A stretch of DNA of 64,000 bases from Brienomyrus brachyistius (Eukaryota; Chordata; Actinopteri; Osteoglossiformes; Mormyridae). The notes below the pieces were generated by a model. That model made no database searches. It worked only from the letters and a program-made list of their open reading frames with translations, and was not told where the DNA came from. A program made the translations under genes and the position numbers. Shown piece by piece: positions 1 through 13,500 of the stretch; position 1 is the stretch's first letter; each line of letters begins with the position of its first letter. Where the stretch lies: positions 2,223,001 through 2,287,000 of the forward strand of contig NC_064554.1 of assembly GCF_023856365.1 (NCBI RefSeq), given 5' to 3'.

Positions 1-3000
1 TAACCAGGGGTGTGTCACCACGCCTGGCAGTTCCAGATCATCACTGATGCCATGAACAGAATAGGAGGCTGATATGGAAACCGTTAAGTAAATGGTTCTG
101 GGTACATCACTCGCATAAGTGTTTTCTACATCATTTCTTTGTGTTACAAACGGCATTATTTGACATCGATCATTTGTCATTTTCGCTCTCCTACAAGACA
201 CATCCTGATCATCTATGGAGTGTCATGCATTAACTTCTCCATATGCTTTGTGGAGTTTTCAGTTTCTCAAGCCAACGATGGTGTTTTACTTGCGTCATTT
301 TCTATTCTGCCCCCATTGAACTATCAAAAAAGCCAAACAAGGGCAAAACAGACATGAAATGTTTTCCCCTGCTTGTAATCAAGAACGGAGATAAGGACAG
401 TGACACTGTGGAGAACAGAACCGACAGCCAAGGGGCAGCAGGGCGAATACCAGGACAGAGCATCCAAATACAGTCATCAACCCATCCTCTATAGCTGCTT
501 ATTAAGTATGTGGTTGTGGTGACGAATGCGTTGGTTGCCTGTATTTGTCATTCAGAAAAAAATCACCTTAAACGATTCACGTCAGCAAATGTGAAGCACA
601 TGGATCGATCTGCATCTCAAAACCCAGAATTAAATGTTATGGCTGGGGGGGGGGTGGATGCTACAAGCATAGTGGGGCCCTACTGTAAAATTGCACTTAA
701 ACTCGACCCTCGCAACGCATCTGCTTACTTTTCACAGTCCATGCGTCGTTTGTGTAGCCATGCGAGATGCAGGACACCCATCTCAGGCTCCACCGCTCTC
801 GGCTCCCTTCTGGTTCACGCCTGCGTAGAATAATTTGCCTTCCTCAAGCCTCACCACTCTAAGACCCAGCTTGTGCAAAAGAGAATAAAATTAATGAAAG
901 AGGAGAGAGATAAAACAGGTTATGCTTTAACTATGACTGGAAACTTTCTGGCAGTCTGAAATCATAACCTTGACTCATAGTTGCTGTTTTACACAATCAA
1001 CAATCAAGTGATTAAACGTTTTATTGAAGGAAAAAAATACCGATTAGTATATACAGCAAAGTGAAGAATGAATAAATCTTGCGATTCCCGCATACTCTGT
1101 ATAAGCAAATGAGCTTGTATAGTAAATTGAATTGCATTTGTTATCCTTCATTGGCAATATGTCAAGGCACAAAGGTTAAGGGCCTTTTAGTAACAGCCAT
1201 CAACCACAAAGCTTCCAGCAGTCAAGAAATATATTGCAGACAGGCCTAGATGAAATCTTACAGTATGACAGTGTGTGTCACTAAAACAAGGAACAGAAGT
1301 GTAGAGAATATGGTATTTTCTTTTGACGGAACAATTGTGGAAGTTGGACAATGAATAAAGTCATAGACAAGAAGAGTATTGATGCCTTTGAACCTTTGTG
1401 CTGTCAGACTTCTAAGACTTCAAATAAAAGGAACAAGTGGATTTTTGATCAGACTGGCTGTGAACCTTTGCTTAGAGCCCAAATGAGCATGCAGTACTGC
1501 AATTATCTGTTTAATGGAAGATTTTGCAGTGTAGGCAAGTGTACATGCATTTCTGTTGGAATCTTTTACATTGTAAATTTCAATGTATTTTAAACCTTCC
1601 ATCACTGACGTGTTACTACGCTCCTTCTGTCCCTCAACAATGAAGAACGTACTGCTGACAGCTTTGACTATTTCGCTGCAACATCACTCAGACAATTCAG
1701 ATCATGTATTTTATGCCACAGAAGAAACTCCGAATTATACCTGTTCAAAGAATGGAATCGAAGTTGTTTTTAGAAAGTCACTTTTCATATTCTTTCCAAA
1801 ACAATCTAAAAATGAGAACTTTGCTGTCTGCTTTCCTGTTCACCATGAGAACATGTCTGCCACTGACTTCATCTGTCAGGGTTGATGCATCAAAGCAAAC
1901 TAGTGTGACTTTATGGATTTCAGTAAGCAGCACAAACTCCTGTCTTATCTGCCACGGAAATTCTCAGGGCATTTCACAGCCAATTGACGACACGATTATT
2001 GCTATATTGTTACATAGTTGAAAAATTGTCAAGATTGGTGGTGGCTTAGCAGGTAGCATTAGCTTGATTTAAGCTTGTCCTGTCCTCAATCCTTATGGCA
2101 CTCTCCTTGACTATGGGGTGGGGGGGGGGTCTCGGTGGGGTAGGGATTTGTGGCGATGTCTGGAAGGTTCTGGGTTTAATCTTGTGGCTCGCAAAGAGTC
2201 CCATCACTGCATGCTCCGGGGCTGTAGGATGCAGGCTGGCCCAGCTCTCTGACCCCAAGCATCTGTCAAGATGAAAAGAAGAACATTTCCTTAATGCCGA
2301 CCATTAGTGCTAGATCCAGTTTGGCCAAAACGATACATGAATGTAAAGAAAACGAGAAATAAACGCCATTTTCACTTATGGGTGCCATGGGCGTGGCTAC
2401 AGGTGGGCAGGGGGTGGGAAAACAGCTCGTCCGCCCAATCAGCAGAAACTGAATCAGTTCATCCAATCATTATTAATTTAATAGAATCATACTAGGATAG
2501 GGAGCGGGGGGGGGGGAGGCATGGATGCCCTGGCAACACTTTATAGAGGCCTCAACGTCATGTGTCCAGCTGGGAAAATGAGTCTGTGAATATGAGTCAG
2601 TGCCACCCCTCCAAAAATAATCTTTTATTCTGTGTAGCTCCTCTAATGTTTTTTTTTTGTAGGAGTGACTTTCATTGGAAAAATGATTCTGGACCCGTTC
2701 TGCTTTTACACAAACTCGTTGCACTTTCGCATCATGGCTGGACTGATGCCCCCACCCCCCCCCACCACGACCACTGACACATTTGGAACACTGGTGCCCA
2801 CCCGGCATACCCAAATGCCCCCCATAGGACGGCATGCTGGTGACACCACTGAGAGGAGCCAATAACATATGAGTAAAATGGATTTAGTTTCATTAAACAT
2901 TGTGGATCATTTTCAACATTTTGGTTATATACACTCCTTCCACTGCCACTTGTTGAATTTTCATACTGCACAGGATACAAGGCCATTGCAGATCACACAC

Positions 3001-3480
3001 CAACGCAAGGACTGACGTAGTCATTAATTCACTTGGAAAAACGAAAATAAACTCACGCGAACACGGGAAAAGCATAAAAAAAATTCCGTGCACATGTGAC
3101 CAGATTCAAACTCACAAGTACGGTTCTTAACGCAACCTGCTTATCTAACGTAACGTACAAGAGGAACTTCATGCAAGTTTTTGTTATTCATCTGTAATTG
3201 CATGTAATGAACGGTAGGGGGCACTTGTGTTCAAATTCCCGTGCGCTATAACCCTATAAAACAGTTTGCTATTTCCGTCCTATATGTTCCTTAATATATC
3301 TAATGCTCTGTTAATAGTATAACGGTATATATTATTTAAATCTTATGCTATATGTATTTCTATGAGAGAGAATGAGGCGAGTCATTATTTAAATGAGATA
3401 ATGATGACAATTATATTTGTAGCCATATATATTTGTAATTTTCATCTCTAAGGAGGAACGGGCTATCGTCATGTATAAAT
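1..3480. other. Upstream flank of usp43, no gene recognised
   Basis: I see no exon of a known family on either strand. Open frames are short (131 codons at most) and low-complexity. The stretch holds G/C homopolymers near 2110 and 2505, a SINE-like remnant at 2041-2266, and AT-rich sequence from about 3250 to 3480. A distal exon of a neighbouring gene or an upstream regulatory element could be missed by eye. Confidence 0.5.
2041..2266 (+). mobile_element. tRNA-derived SINE remnant
   Basis: The start carries TGGCTTAGCAGG (2042-2053), a good match to a pol III A box. About 110 bases on, GGTTCTGGGTTTAATC (from 2166) resembles a decayed B box. That arrangement is typical of tRNA-headed SINEs. 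The head is interrupted by a G-run, so it is an old copy. No target-site duplication was found. Confidence 0.45.
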
Positions 3481-3884
3481 TTGACATCTGTACGGCAGCA
3501 TATTTACAAACTAAACCAGGCCATATACATTTTCAGAGTGGGACTTGTGGGAGACAGAAATCTAGAGCGACAGCAGAGAGTTGGTAGCCTTGAGCATCGG
3601 AGGAGAAGGTGCTTATTATCACTAGTGAGTAATGACGGAGTTTTGAGTCAACTTGCCGTACCTTTCGTTTTAGATATTGCAGACTGCGTGCAAATCGTAA
3701 TTATCGTGATGCCTGGGACACATCGTTCTGGCAGGACCGGATGTTTTTTCCTGCCTTGGCACCGCGGCAGTGCCACTTGTCAGTGGTGTGATTGTGGTTC
3801 ACAGTAGGTCCGTCTCGGTCATTAGATACGAGAGGAGTCCCGAGTCCGCCGGCTGTACTTCTCTTATCCATCGGTGAACAACCC
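3481..3884 (+). promoter_or_regulatory. Probable usp43 promoter/5' leader
   Basis: This segment lies directly upstream of the usp43 start codon and becomes richer in CpG from about 3700. A TATAAA string occurs near 3474. The reading frame of exon 1 is open upstream to 3792 but contains no ATG there, so translation most likely starts at 3885. Transcription start and leader introns cannot be set from sequence alone. Confidence 0.35.
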
Positions 3885-4511
3885 ATGGCTAACCAAATGG
3901 AGGAGGAAATGAAGAATCACAAGGCGAAAGGCAAAATGACAAAGCGCAAAGAGAAGAAGCCGAAACCGAGGAAGCTCAACCGGGGGAAATCAATGCGGTC
4001 CGTCGGGAGCTTCGTGGACAAGGTTTTTAAAACTTTGGGCACTTTAGCTCGCTTTGGGGACGTAAGCTTGCCAGATGCGGAGGATGATGACGGTGGATTT
4101 AGAGACTGTACACCATGCACGTTAAGCGCCAATACGGGACAGTTCAAAGAGGACTCGGTCATCGCGGAGCAGACGACCAGCAACAGCGCGACGCTCCATC
4201 ACCATGCGTCCAGCAAAGCCAGATCGCCTTGCTGCTGTGGAGACAAAACCCCAGGGGTTCTGGGCTTGAAAAATCATGGCAACACCTGCTTCATGAATGC
4301 AGTGGTCCAGTGTCTGAGTAACACGGACCTTCTGGCCGAATACCTCGGCTTGGAAAAATACAGATCGGATTTAAGTCGGCCAGCTGTAAATGGGATTGTG
4401 AAAAGTGAAGAGGCGCAATGTGTTAGGGGCGAGGTGACCGAGCAGCTGGCCGCCTTGATACGAGCGCTTTGGACGCTGGAATACACACCCCAGCTGTCTG
4501 TGGACTTCAAG
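3885..4511 (+). CDS. usp43: usp43 exon 1 (residues 1-209)
   Basis: The ATG at 3885 is the first in frame; it has C at -3 and G at +4. Residues 10-40 are a Lys/Arg-rich stretch, 65-70 an acidic run, and 125-145 the Cys box [17 protein letters not shown] with catalytic Cys135 (codon 4287-4289). It closes with [11 protein letters not shown] and the donor AAG^GTGGGT, phase 0. Two extra codon clusters (about residues 163-182) separate the Cys box from EVTEQLAAL compared with human USP43. Confidence 0.95.
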
Positions 4512-7500
4512 GTGGGTTGAGCATTTTGTGCGGCCGTGCATGCATGGGCTCCCACTAATGGGCTCTCTATGCACAGTAAATGTACTCTTAAGTACGCCCG
4601 CATGGGATTCATTATTGCTATTTAAGCCGTTTTCACGGGAGAATTGCTCTCATCATTGCCTCCCAGAACCATCGTAATGTTTGTAGCTCATCCAGGAGAA
4701 GGTTATCAACTGGAACTTGGAAATTCATTCATTATCTGCCCTTTGCTTTTTAAAAGACGTTCCAGAGTGATGGCATACGTGGCATGGTCATTTTTGGCGA
4801 GGTTTTTAATGTACTACTGAGCGCTGTTAAATAAATGCCTCATGATGATTAACTCGAGCTTATTTAGTTGATTAGTTACTTGTGTGTTTGTTCGGTTTGG
4901 TGTTCATACTTGTTAATTTTTGCTGGCTTGTCGACCTCTGGTTTTGCGCAGGGACTGAAAGGTCGAAAACGCCCGATTAAACCTGCTGTGTTGGGAGGGG
5001 AACGGTGTCCCGTATTGTTCGTTAACTTCCATGCAGTTATGAATTATATGAGTGGCTAAGTGTTGATGGTGACAGGTAACCTCATTTTATTTTGCTGCTT
5101 ATCAGACATTTAAATGTAAAAATTCCATAACATACAATTGCAGGAACGGTTGTCTGTTTTTACTGAAGCACCAATTACTTAAGGCTATAACAGTCAACCC
5201 CATCCCAGGATGTAAAACTGCTGTTTCATCAACCACCGCATGTCCTCCTGCCCTGATGGGAATGAAATGGCAACTTCCGAGTGTTTTTTGAGAGCGAAGT
5301 GGTATATGAATGATTGTAGTGCCGAATATAAACCCTGCTTTGAGGACCGTCCTCCTCTTTCATAATATCTCGCATTTCTCTCACTGTATTAATATGATTT
5401 CATACTGGAAGGACAGAGTACCATGCACTGCAGTACAATTCCTTTCGCCTTGTGTTTGGGGGGGTTTCCTTGTCGTGTGAACGCTTCGTAGCGCGTCTGT
5501 GAAGTAGTCTGGGTAAAAGCGTCAGGCGCATCGGTTATAAAAACGGCATGTGGTTCCACTAGTGATAACACGCTGAAGCGATGGTGTTTGGACTGGATAC
5601 CAATGCTAAACAAGCTGTCTAAAATGTTTAAAATTGGCTGATGGACGAAATACAGTGAGTGCCTGAGACTGGCAGCAGATAAAACGGCCCCCATAAAATG
5701 CCACTGGGATACAACTGGTCAGAAATGCCCCTAATTAAATGACTGAGGTAGTAGGACCAGCACCGATACACATAACTAGGATTACTGGTGAAAAGGGATG
5801 TTTAGGTGCATTCATAATAGGTGAATTTATGTTGCTTATGTATCAGTTTTGTTTGCTTGATTTATTGGATCTATAAAATTATTCTGAAATTGGTGAATCC
5901 AAAAGAGGACTGGGCAATGTTAAGCCGAGAGCCACACTGACCAAGTAGGTGATATTTTTTAATTATACTTCAATGAACTGTTATGAATTCGGTCAATAAA
6001 GTGAAAATAAATCAGCTGTAATTCATGTCTCTACAACTCGCAAAGATTTCTTGGCATTTCGTATTGGCATGAATGTCCTGACAATAAAATAGATTGGTGC
6101 CTTTGCATTTTGTCAGAGCTAAGCCTTTCAGTGAAGTTAATCGTAAATTAACCAATTATAGGTGAACCTCATAGAAAGGTGTGATTAATCGGCTAGTCAC
6201 AGATAATCAGTGGTTACAGTGAGTTTTTAATCTTGTGATGGTAAGATGAGGACACAGAGTTGAGTTGACGTTCTGTCAGATGGTTCATACACCTTCTCTG
6301 TACCTCTTCTCATCATCTGCAGTCGTGCAAAAGGCTGGTCGGTCTACCGGAAGGTGGACTTGAGCCAGTGGAGCTCGGATCCAAGTGTGTTGAATTGCTT
6401 GATGAAACCTGCACAACGTCGAGTGAAAAGCGTGGATATCTGAGCGTGTCTAGCCTTGGGGGAAGAATGCGGAGAACTTCACTGAGCTGCCTCTGCAAAT
6501 TGAGAAAGAAATTGCCAAACATTATGTTACAGATAGGAAAACATCACCCTTGAGTTCAGCTTAGGTTGTTGAATCTAAGCTGTTATGCAATATCCAAAAG
6601 AACTTTTATAGCTTACAAATCAACAGTTGAAGTTCTGATATGGGAACACCCCCCCCCCACTTTCTGCAGTAAGCATTTTCCCCATCGTTCAGTTGCTTAT
6701 CTGCGTGTCCTCTGTGTTTAAAAATAGCAACAAACTCCCACTGAATGATGGCTTCTGCCCTGATGTTCTGTGGGCCTGGTAATAAGGTGACCTACTGGGA
6801 AGTAACTGGGGAATGTCTAAGATAGATGGCATCACCACCTCAGACCGTAGAGAGGATTACATCATCACAGCCGTGAATAAGGCTGAGCGACCATCTTAAC
6901 TGGAATAGGCCTGCCTTGTCCCAGGCCAGTTCCCCATGATTCCGGATCTTCATTTTGGTAAAGGGCTGCATTACAATCCAAATGATAGCTTCAGTATAGC
7001 AATTCCTGAGGAAGCCCACATGACCTCATTAGGTCTCATCAGGTCTGAAGTCACCCATCCCAGACTTAAGAATGAAAGTCGCATGTTATTGAAGTAGCTT
7101 ACAGGTTGATGGTTTTGTGTTAAGTTCTGTTATCTTTTATCTTCTGCTGATTTGCTCCAGTGGAACTGGTGATGAGAAACACAGAAATAGCACCCTTGAC
7201 AGAGAAGCACTGTTTCGGGTTGGTATTTGTAGGTTATACCCAGTAGTCTATGTCACTAGCTCTAGTGCCGAATTCGGTCCAAGGTCATCATCAGATCAAT
7301 AAGGGGAGGCCTTCTACAAACTGCTGTGCCCCCATGTCTGGGAATGGTGAGTTAAATTTCACGCCTGGCCATCTGTGAGAGGTGCTCACTTAGCAGGAAT
7401 GAATTAGTAATGAGTGAGGATCAGAATTCGGTATTTTGAACCGCCTGATATGTGACTCCAGAAAGAGCGGAATTGCACAGTGTGTCTGCTATTGAACAGA

Positions 7501-10500
7501 GACGTGGAGAGAGGAAAGTACCGGATGAAATAAACCAGTGAATCAAAACCAAACTTTTGTGTTTTATTACAAAAGGGCTTTGGAGAGGGCTGACCTGTCA
7601 CTGCTTTGATTACTTTTGTCACATCTCCTGTTTATTGGCCCAGCACAATCTAAGCAGCCTTAATAAAACATAATAAATGCTATAGCACCAAAGGTACAAC
7701 AGCAGACCCTCCTGGATTCTTGCCTGTCCAGCTGCCCCCTCTCCCTTGGCTGTCACCTTGTGATGTGTCGGCGCTTACAGCCTCCTCTCTCCCTGACTCA
7801 CCCTTTTTCTAGACGACTGTATCCAAGTACAGCTCCCAGTTCCGTGGAAACTCCCAGCACGATGCCCTGGAGTTCCTGCTTTGGCTCCTCAACCGTCTGC
7901 ACGAGGACATCAGCTCCTCCCCGTGTGCCAACGGCAGCAGCCATGGCAACAGCAGTGGAACAAAAGTGCCTGGAAAGGTAAAATAAGCTTTTAGCCGCTA
8001 TTATCTTATTGATATATGAAGTAATAGATGCCATCATGTACGCTGGGTTCCCAAGCAACCAGATGTGCTGTGCTGTAGTTTATTCTGAAGCTGGTGTTGG
8101 TGTAGTACTTATATTGCTGTGTAATTGTGCATTACACCAGTGTTTTCCAACCCAGTCCTAGGGGACCCCTAGACGGTCCATGTTTTTGCTCCCTCCTAGC
8201 TCCCTGCCAGAAAGTCCACATTTTTGCTCCCTACCTGGAGCTCGGAGGGAGCAAAAACGTGGGCTGCTGAGGGTTCCCGAGGATTGGATTGGGAAATGCT
8301 GCATTATGCCATTCATTGTGGTTTTACCTGCACAGAGCACCCTGTCTGTTTACTGACCACAAACCTTGAATTAGAATGCAGATTTTTTTCCACCAAACCG
8401 CTCCTGCCTCCGGTCTTAGGCCGTTGAAGCACTGAGTGTCAGACCTGTGCTTTTTATTTCCTGGGCATTCCAAGTCTCAGTCCTTGCAGGAGATAATTCT
8501 GGGGAAAAAAGTGAAGTTTGGAAACTTCTCTTCCAGTATAATCTGTACCAGTATAATATGAGGTAAAGGAACAGATGTAAGCCGTAGACCCATGTACACA
8601 GAATTCCTCCATGACCCCAGGGCATGCTGGGAGAATTCATCCAAGCTTCCCATGTATATAGATTGCCTGAAGTCCACAAAAAGGATTTCAAGTGTGGAAG
8701 GTTTCTATGGACAATGCTGAATTGCCCAGATTTCTCTGCTGTGATGTCCATGCCAAGAGGCTAATGACCTTATCATAAACCGCCCATGATAGATGTAAGG
8801 GGACCAGGTTAGAGCATGACCCCTACTGAAGTGTTTTATCTTGGTCTGTCGTGCCAAGGGCAGCCGGATGTGAAGGCCAGAATGCAGTGAAAGCTCATCC
8901 TAATCGCAGGTCAAGACCTGAGGTTCAAGATTCTGTGGTTTGTTTAATTGAGAGATCCTTGGCGGCAAGTTGTACTTTTCAACCTTCAGGGGTGGAGCTT
9001 ATCAGCCTTTGGGGGTGGGGCTTGACTTTCAGCATATCAGTAAATCATTAAAATAAATAATGTATGGTTCCCACCACTGAATTAAAAATGCATTACTCCA
9101 GTTTGAATGTTGATAGCGACTGACTGCTCCATTAGGCGTCGAAAGGAGATTCCTTAGATCTTGCTGTTTGACCTGCAGAGTGGCTGCAGGAGATCTCTGT
9201 GTGACACCTGAAATGGCAATGCAGCCATTTGTAATTGACAATTGGGGAAAAAGGGCACCAGGGCACCTCCATTCTTTTGGTGGCACCAGGCGTGGAAAAT
9301 GGACACGGTGTGATTGATGGCTGTCATCGGGCCTTGACGGGATCAAGCCATCAATAGCAATTGATCGATGCAGCTCTTTAGCTTTTGCTGGGGGTGAATT
9401 GGGATCCTTCGATGTGCGATGGCAGGGGTCAGATTGGGGCCTGAGGCTGTAGATGTGGTATTTCTGCTCCACTAATCTTTCTCAGGTTACACGCAGCCCC
9501 GAGGGCACCGGCTGGCGATCTCCGGGACGCCAGCAACGTCTACAAAATGGTCTTCGAAGAAATGGGAGACTAGCAGTGATAAGGGAGAAGAGAAATCCCC
9601 GGGAACCAGCAAATCATGCTGATACTTTCCTGGCCTGTTCCCTGTTCGGAAACGAAGCATTTCGGTGTCTCTGTGAAAGCAGAATGCTGGGGATCATTCA
9701 ATGTCAAAATCCTTTGTCGGTGGTAATGGAACTGAAACCAAAAGCGAGATTTAAGCCCCAGTGAACCTTACCGACAGTGGGCACCTGGAATGCACTGTCC
9801 TGCCAAGGAAAGGCGATGCTGTTTGTGACAGATGTTGGCGCTACTTGAAGCTACGTGTTGATTTACCTTTATTTTTAATGTTAAAAAACTGGGTCATTCA
9901 GCATGATAGAGCAGGGGGCCTGAGCCCTGGAGAGTAATCGGGACGGGATAAAAAAAAAAAGTAATAGTATTTATGCACTGAGGAAGCTTTTTAAAATATT
10001 TGCCTTATACAATATCGCTCATAAATTTGCCTCATTAATTACTCATGCATGTCCATTTAAGCTCCAGCATCTGACCTTGTTCCCATGGTGATGCGGAATT
10101 GATGAAACGTCAATTTATTGTGCCGTCACAATATTCTGTTACTTGGCAGATACTTTTATAGCTTTTAGCAGCACGTGTCATTTCAGATGGTAGTCGCTGA
10201 CCCGCTTATGCCGGCCCATACTTGATGCAGTTTACTTTACACTATAATCTCGCTAAAATTGCTGAAATTAGCCTGGCTGATTCATGACCCACTCAATAGC
10301 GCCTTGCGTTTCTGAGTGTGCAATCAACACGTCGCAGGTGCCTAATTCTGGCGTCTCCCTGCTGTGGGTATATCCCGCCTCGTGTTTGGTGTTTGTATTT
10401 GTACTCTTTGTCTCCCGGCGTTACTCATCTCTCACACTGACCAGTAGCAGACAGCATCTTTTATTAAATTTTTTGTCTTCTGATTTTTTTATTATTATTG

Positions 10501-13500
10501 CTATTATTAAATGATTAATGTTTTTGTGAGATAACACAGAAGGGGGTTTTTATAGAACCGCTTAAAATGATCTACAAAAACGAACATTAATAGAAATCAT
10601 TGTCTAATCTGGAGAGTTAATTGCATCTCTGAGAGTAATGAGGTATCAGGAAAATAAGTGGCAGTCTGTGCAGGAAAGCGGATTTCAAGAAGGCTTTTAA
10701 AGTATATTTATTATGAAGTCATGTATCGAAAAGTTCTGCTTGTAGCCCCGAATGCTCCATCAGGCTTGTCATTGCATTTGAAGGATGTGTTTTGTGAAAG
10801 TACTTCTCCAGAGCCTGTTCAATAACAGTTTGCTATCATCAGCTTCTTTTTTTTCCACCAAAGAGGACCTTCATTACCCCCATCTGAAGGCCTTTTTAAA
10901 TACTGATCTATGTTACATGCAGGTCCAACAGGACGTGCAAACACACAGGGATATGATTTTTGTGGCCGGTGCTTCAGGGAACGGGTCTGTCAGAGTAAAA
11001 CTCATCATCGCTCCTCCAGTTATGGGATCAGAGATGTATGGGCTGCACCAAATGACATAATAACCACACAACATCACCGATAACAGTTTGCTCGAGGGGA
11101 TGAAAATAATGTAATAGCACACGCTTACTTAATGCATTAATTACCCATTAACTAAGTGTTAGTTCATCATTGAATCAGTTACGATGGTTCATGTATTCCT
11201 TGCAGGAACTATTAGTTAATTATTAATCAATTAGTTAACCAATATAGTTCCTGAATGGAATACACAAACTGTGATGATTGATTAATGATGAACAAGTACG
11301 AGATCAGTACATAACTAACACTTAGTTACCGGTGTAGTAATACCTTAAGAAAGCGTGTAATACTACATTATTTGTGTCCCCTCGAGGAAAGTTTTATCTC
11401 AAATAACCAAACACCACCGATAACCCTTTACCTGAGGGGGCACAAATAATGTAGCATTAGACTCTTACTTATGTATTAATTACCCACAAACTAAGTCTTA
11501 TTTACATACCGATCTCATGTTCGATCCTCGTTAATAAATTTTGACTCATCTTTAATCTGAAGCAGTTCATCAATTCTGTAAACCTTTGTGAGCTACTGAA
11601 GGAACAAGTAGTGAATATCACAAGCGAAATACCGATCTCACGTTTGTTCATCAGTAACGAATGCTGAAGCATCTTTTATCTCAAGGAGCAACTTGTTTTT
11701 TGATTCGTACTTCAGTATTTGTGTCCTGTCAGATGAAGTCTTACTATACCACCTGGGTGCAGATCCTTTGTAGCATGTGCTCCTTCTGAACTGGCAGATA
11801 CACGACTTGCCCTCCGGTTTGGGATCTGCGACTCTGCCAGTGCCGAGGTGGCTCACCAATCCCATCAAGGGTGCCGCGGAGCCGCACGTGTAATGCGAAC
11901 CACCAGGAACGTATCGATTATCTAACCCCCCCCCCATGCTCACATATATCCTGTTCATTTTAATGAATCCTTATTGCTCACCTCCCCGTGCCAAAGTCTC
12001 CTCCTGGCCCACATTACCATAAAGGGATAATTGTCTTTGAATAACTGTGAGAGGGTTTTGCGGGGGATAAAATTAATCCAAGGCTTCGGGCTTTTCACGT
12101 CCTTTGTAGACTCCACTCCGTGGCATCGCAAATACCTCGCCTGGCCCGTTTCTAGTTTTTTGACCTCTAGACGGTGAGGTTTAATTAAGAATTTTGAAAA
12201 GATGTCAGAATTAAAAGGAAAGTCACAAAAGGACTACTGACTAAAACCACTCGCCTGATACTTTAACGGCCGACGGCCAGAAGACATGAAAACCAAAGGG
12301 GGTTAAACCTCTGCTTCATTTCCCTGATATTTGTTCTGTCATGTTTTAATGTGGTGTCTTGGATGTGTTCTTATTGTCTGCAACTTGAAGCATTTTTCTG
12401 TTTTTGGTCTGACGACACGTGGTGGGGGGGAGGGGGGGGGGTTGGGGGGTGCTCACAGACTGCAGTCAAGCTGTCAGATTCTGAGCAGATCTCGGTTTTA
12501 GGAAGATTACGCAAGCAATCAGCGCCGGCTTGGCAGCGGTGCAAAGCAGTAACCTGAACTGCAAATGCAGTGTCTCCTCAGAAAACTGCATCCCATCAGG
12601 GGAAACGGTCCACTGTGGCCCTTCTTATGCCAACAGCAACAGTGCCTGGTTTTTTAGGACAGAGATTTGACTCTAGAGCAGAGTTGGGACCCACAGACAG
12701 TCCATGTATTTTGGAGCTGGGAGGAAGCAAAAATGTGAACTTTCTAACAGGGAGCATGGAAGGAGCAAAAGCATGGACCGACTGTGGGTTTCTGAGGACC
12801 GGATTGGGAAACAGTGCTCTAAAACCGCAGGCTTTTCCTGCTCAATTCTGCCTCATTCTTAAAGACCCAGACCTGTGTGTGTTTTCTAATAAAAGCAGAA
12901 AGCAGTTAAGTAGATTTGTGAATGAGATGTTGCAGAAACCTTGCTGTAATATTGCAGTATCTGTGCTGAGACGTGGGCGTAACGTATCGATGTGAGACGG
13001 CATTCTGAGGCTCGATGTTTAGATGCAGAATGCTGATGCCACCAAACCAGCACGCTGTCGCTTATTAGAGCCAAACCAGTGGGCTGGTTACAGAAGGGGA
13101 TGTTCCCGAAAGGATACTTTACACTTTATATTCAATCTCAAACGCTACTGCTCGAATTTACCCATTACTTAATTTGTTTCCTTTTTCCAAGGCTTGTTTA
13201 CGAGAGTTTAGCAGCAGCACCTGTCACGGCACAAAACCGAAGCTGGTGTGCATGTGTGTGCTTGTTGTGAGTGTGCGTGCCGGTACGTGCTTCCATGGAC
13301 CCTGTCTTGTCCTGGGCCCGGCTCCAGGTACATCACTGCAGATCTGGTTTAAGCAGCTTCTCTACAGGGCTCTGCAAAAGCAGGCCTTCCTCTCCTCTTC
13401 TTAGTCTTTGCTGTTAAATTATTTACACTGCAGGCACCGGTGCCCATAGACCCCTATGATGACGACACATATAGCTTCCGGAAGCTGTGTGGGATGGATC

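Noticed and set aside
3792..3884. N-terminal extension of Usp43
   Set aside because: The frame is open but begins at TTG, not ATG; the first ATG is at 3885.
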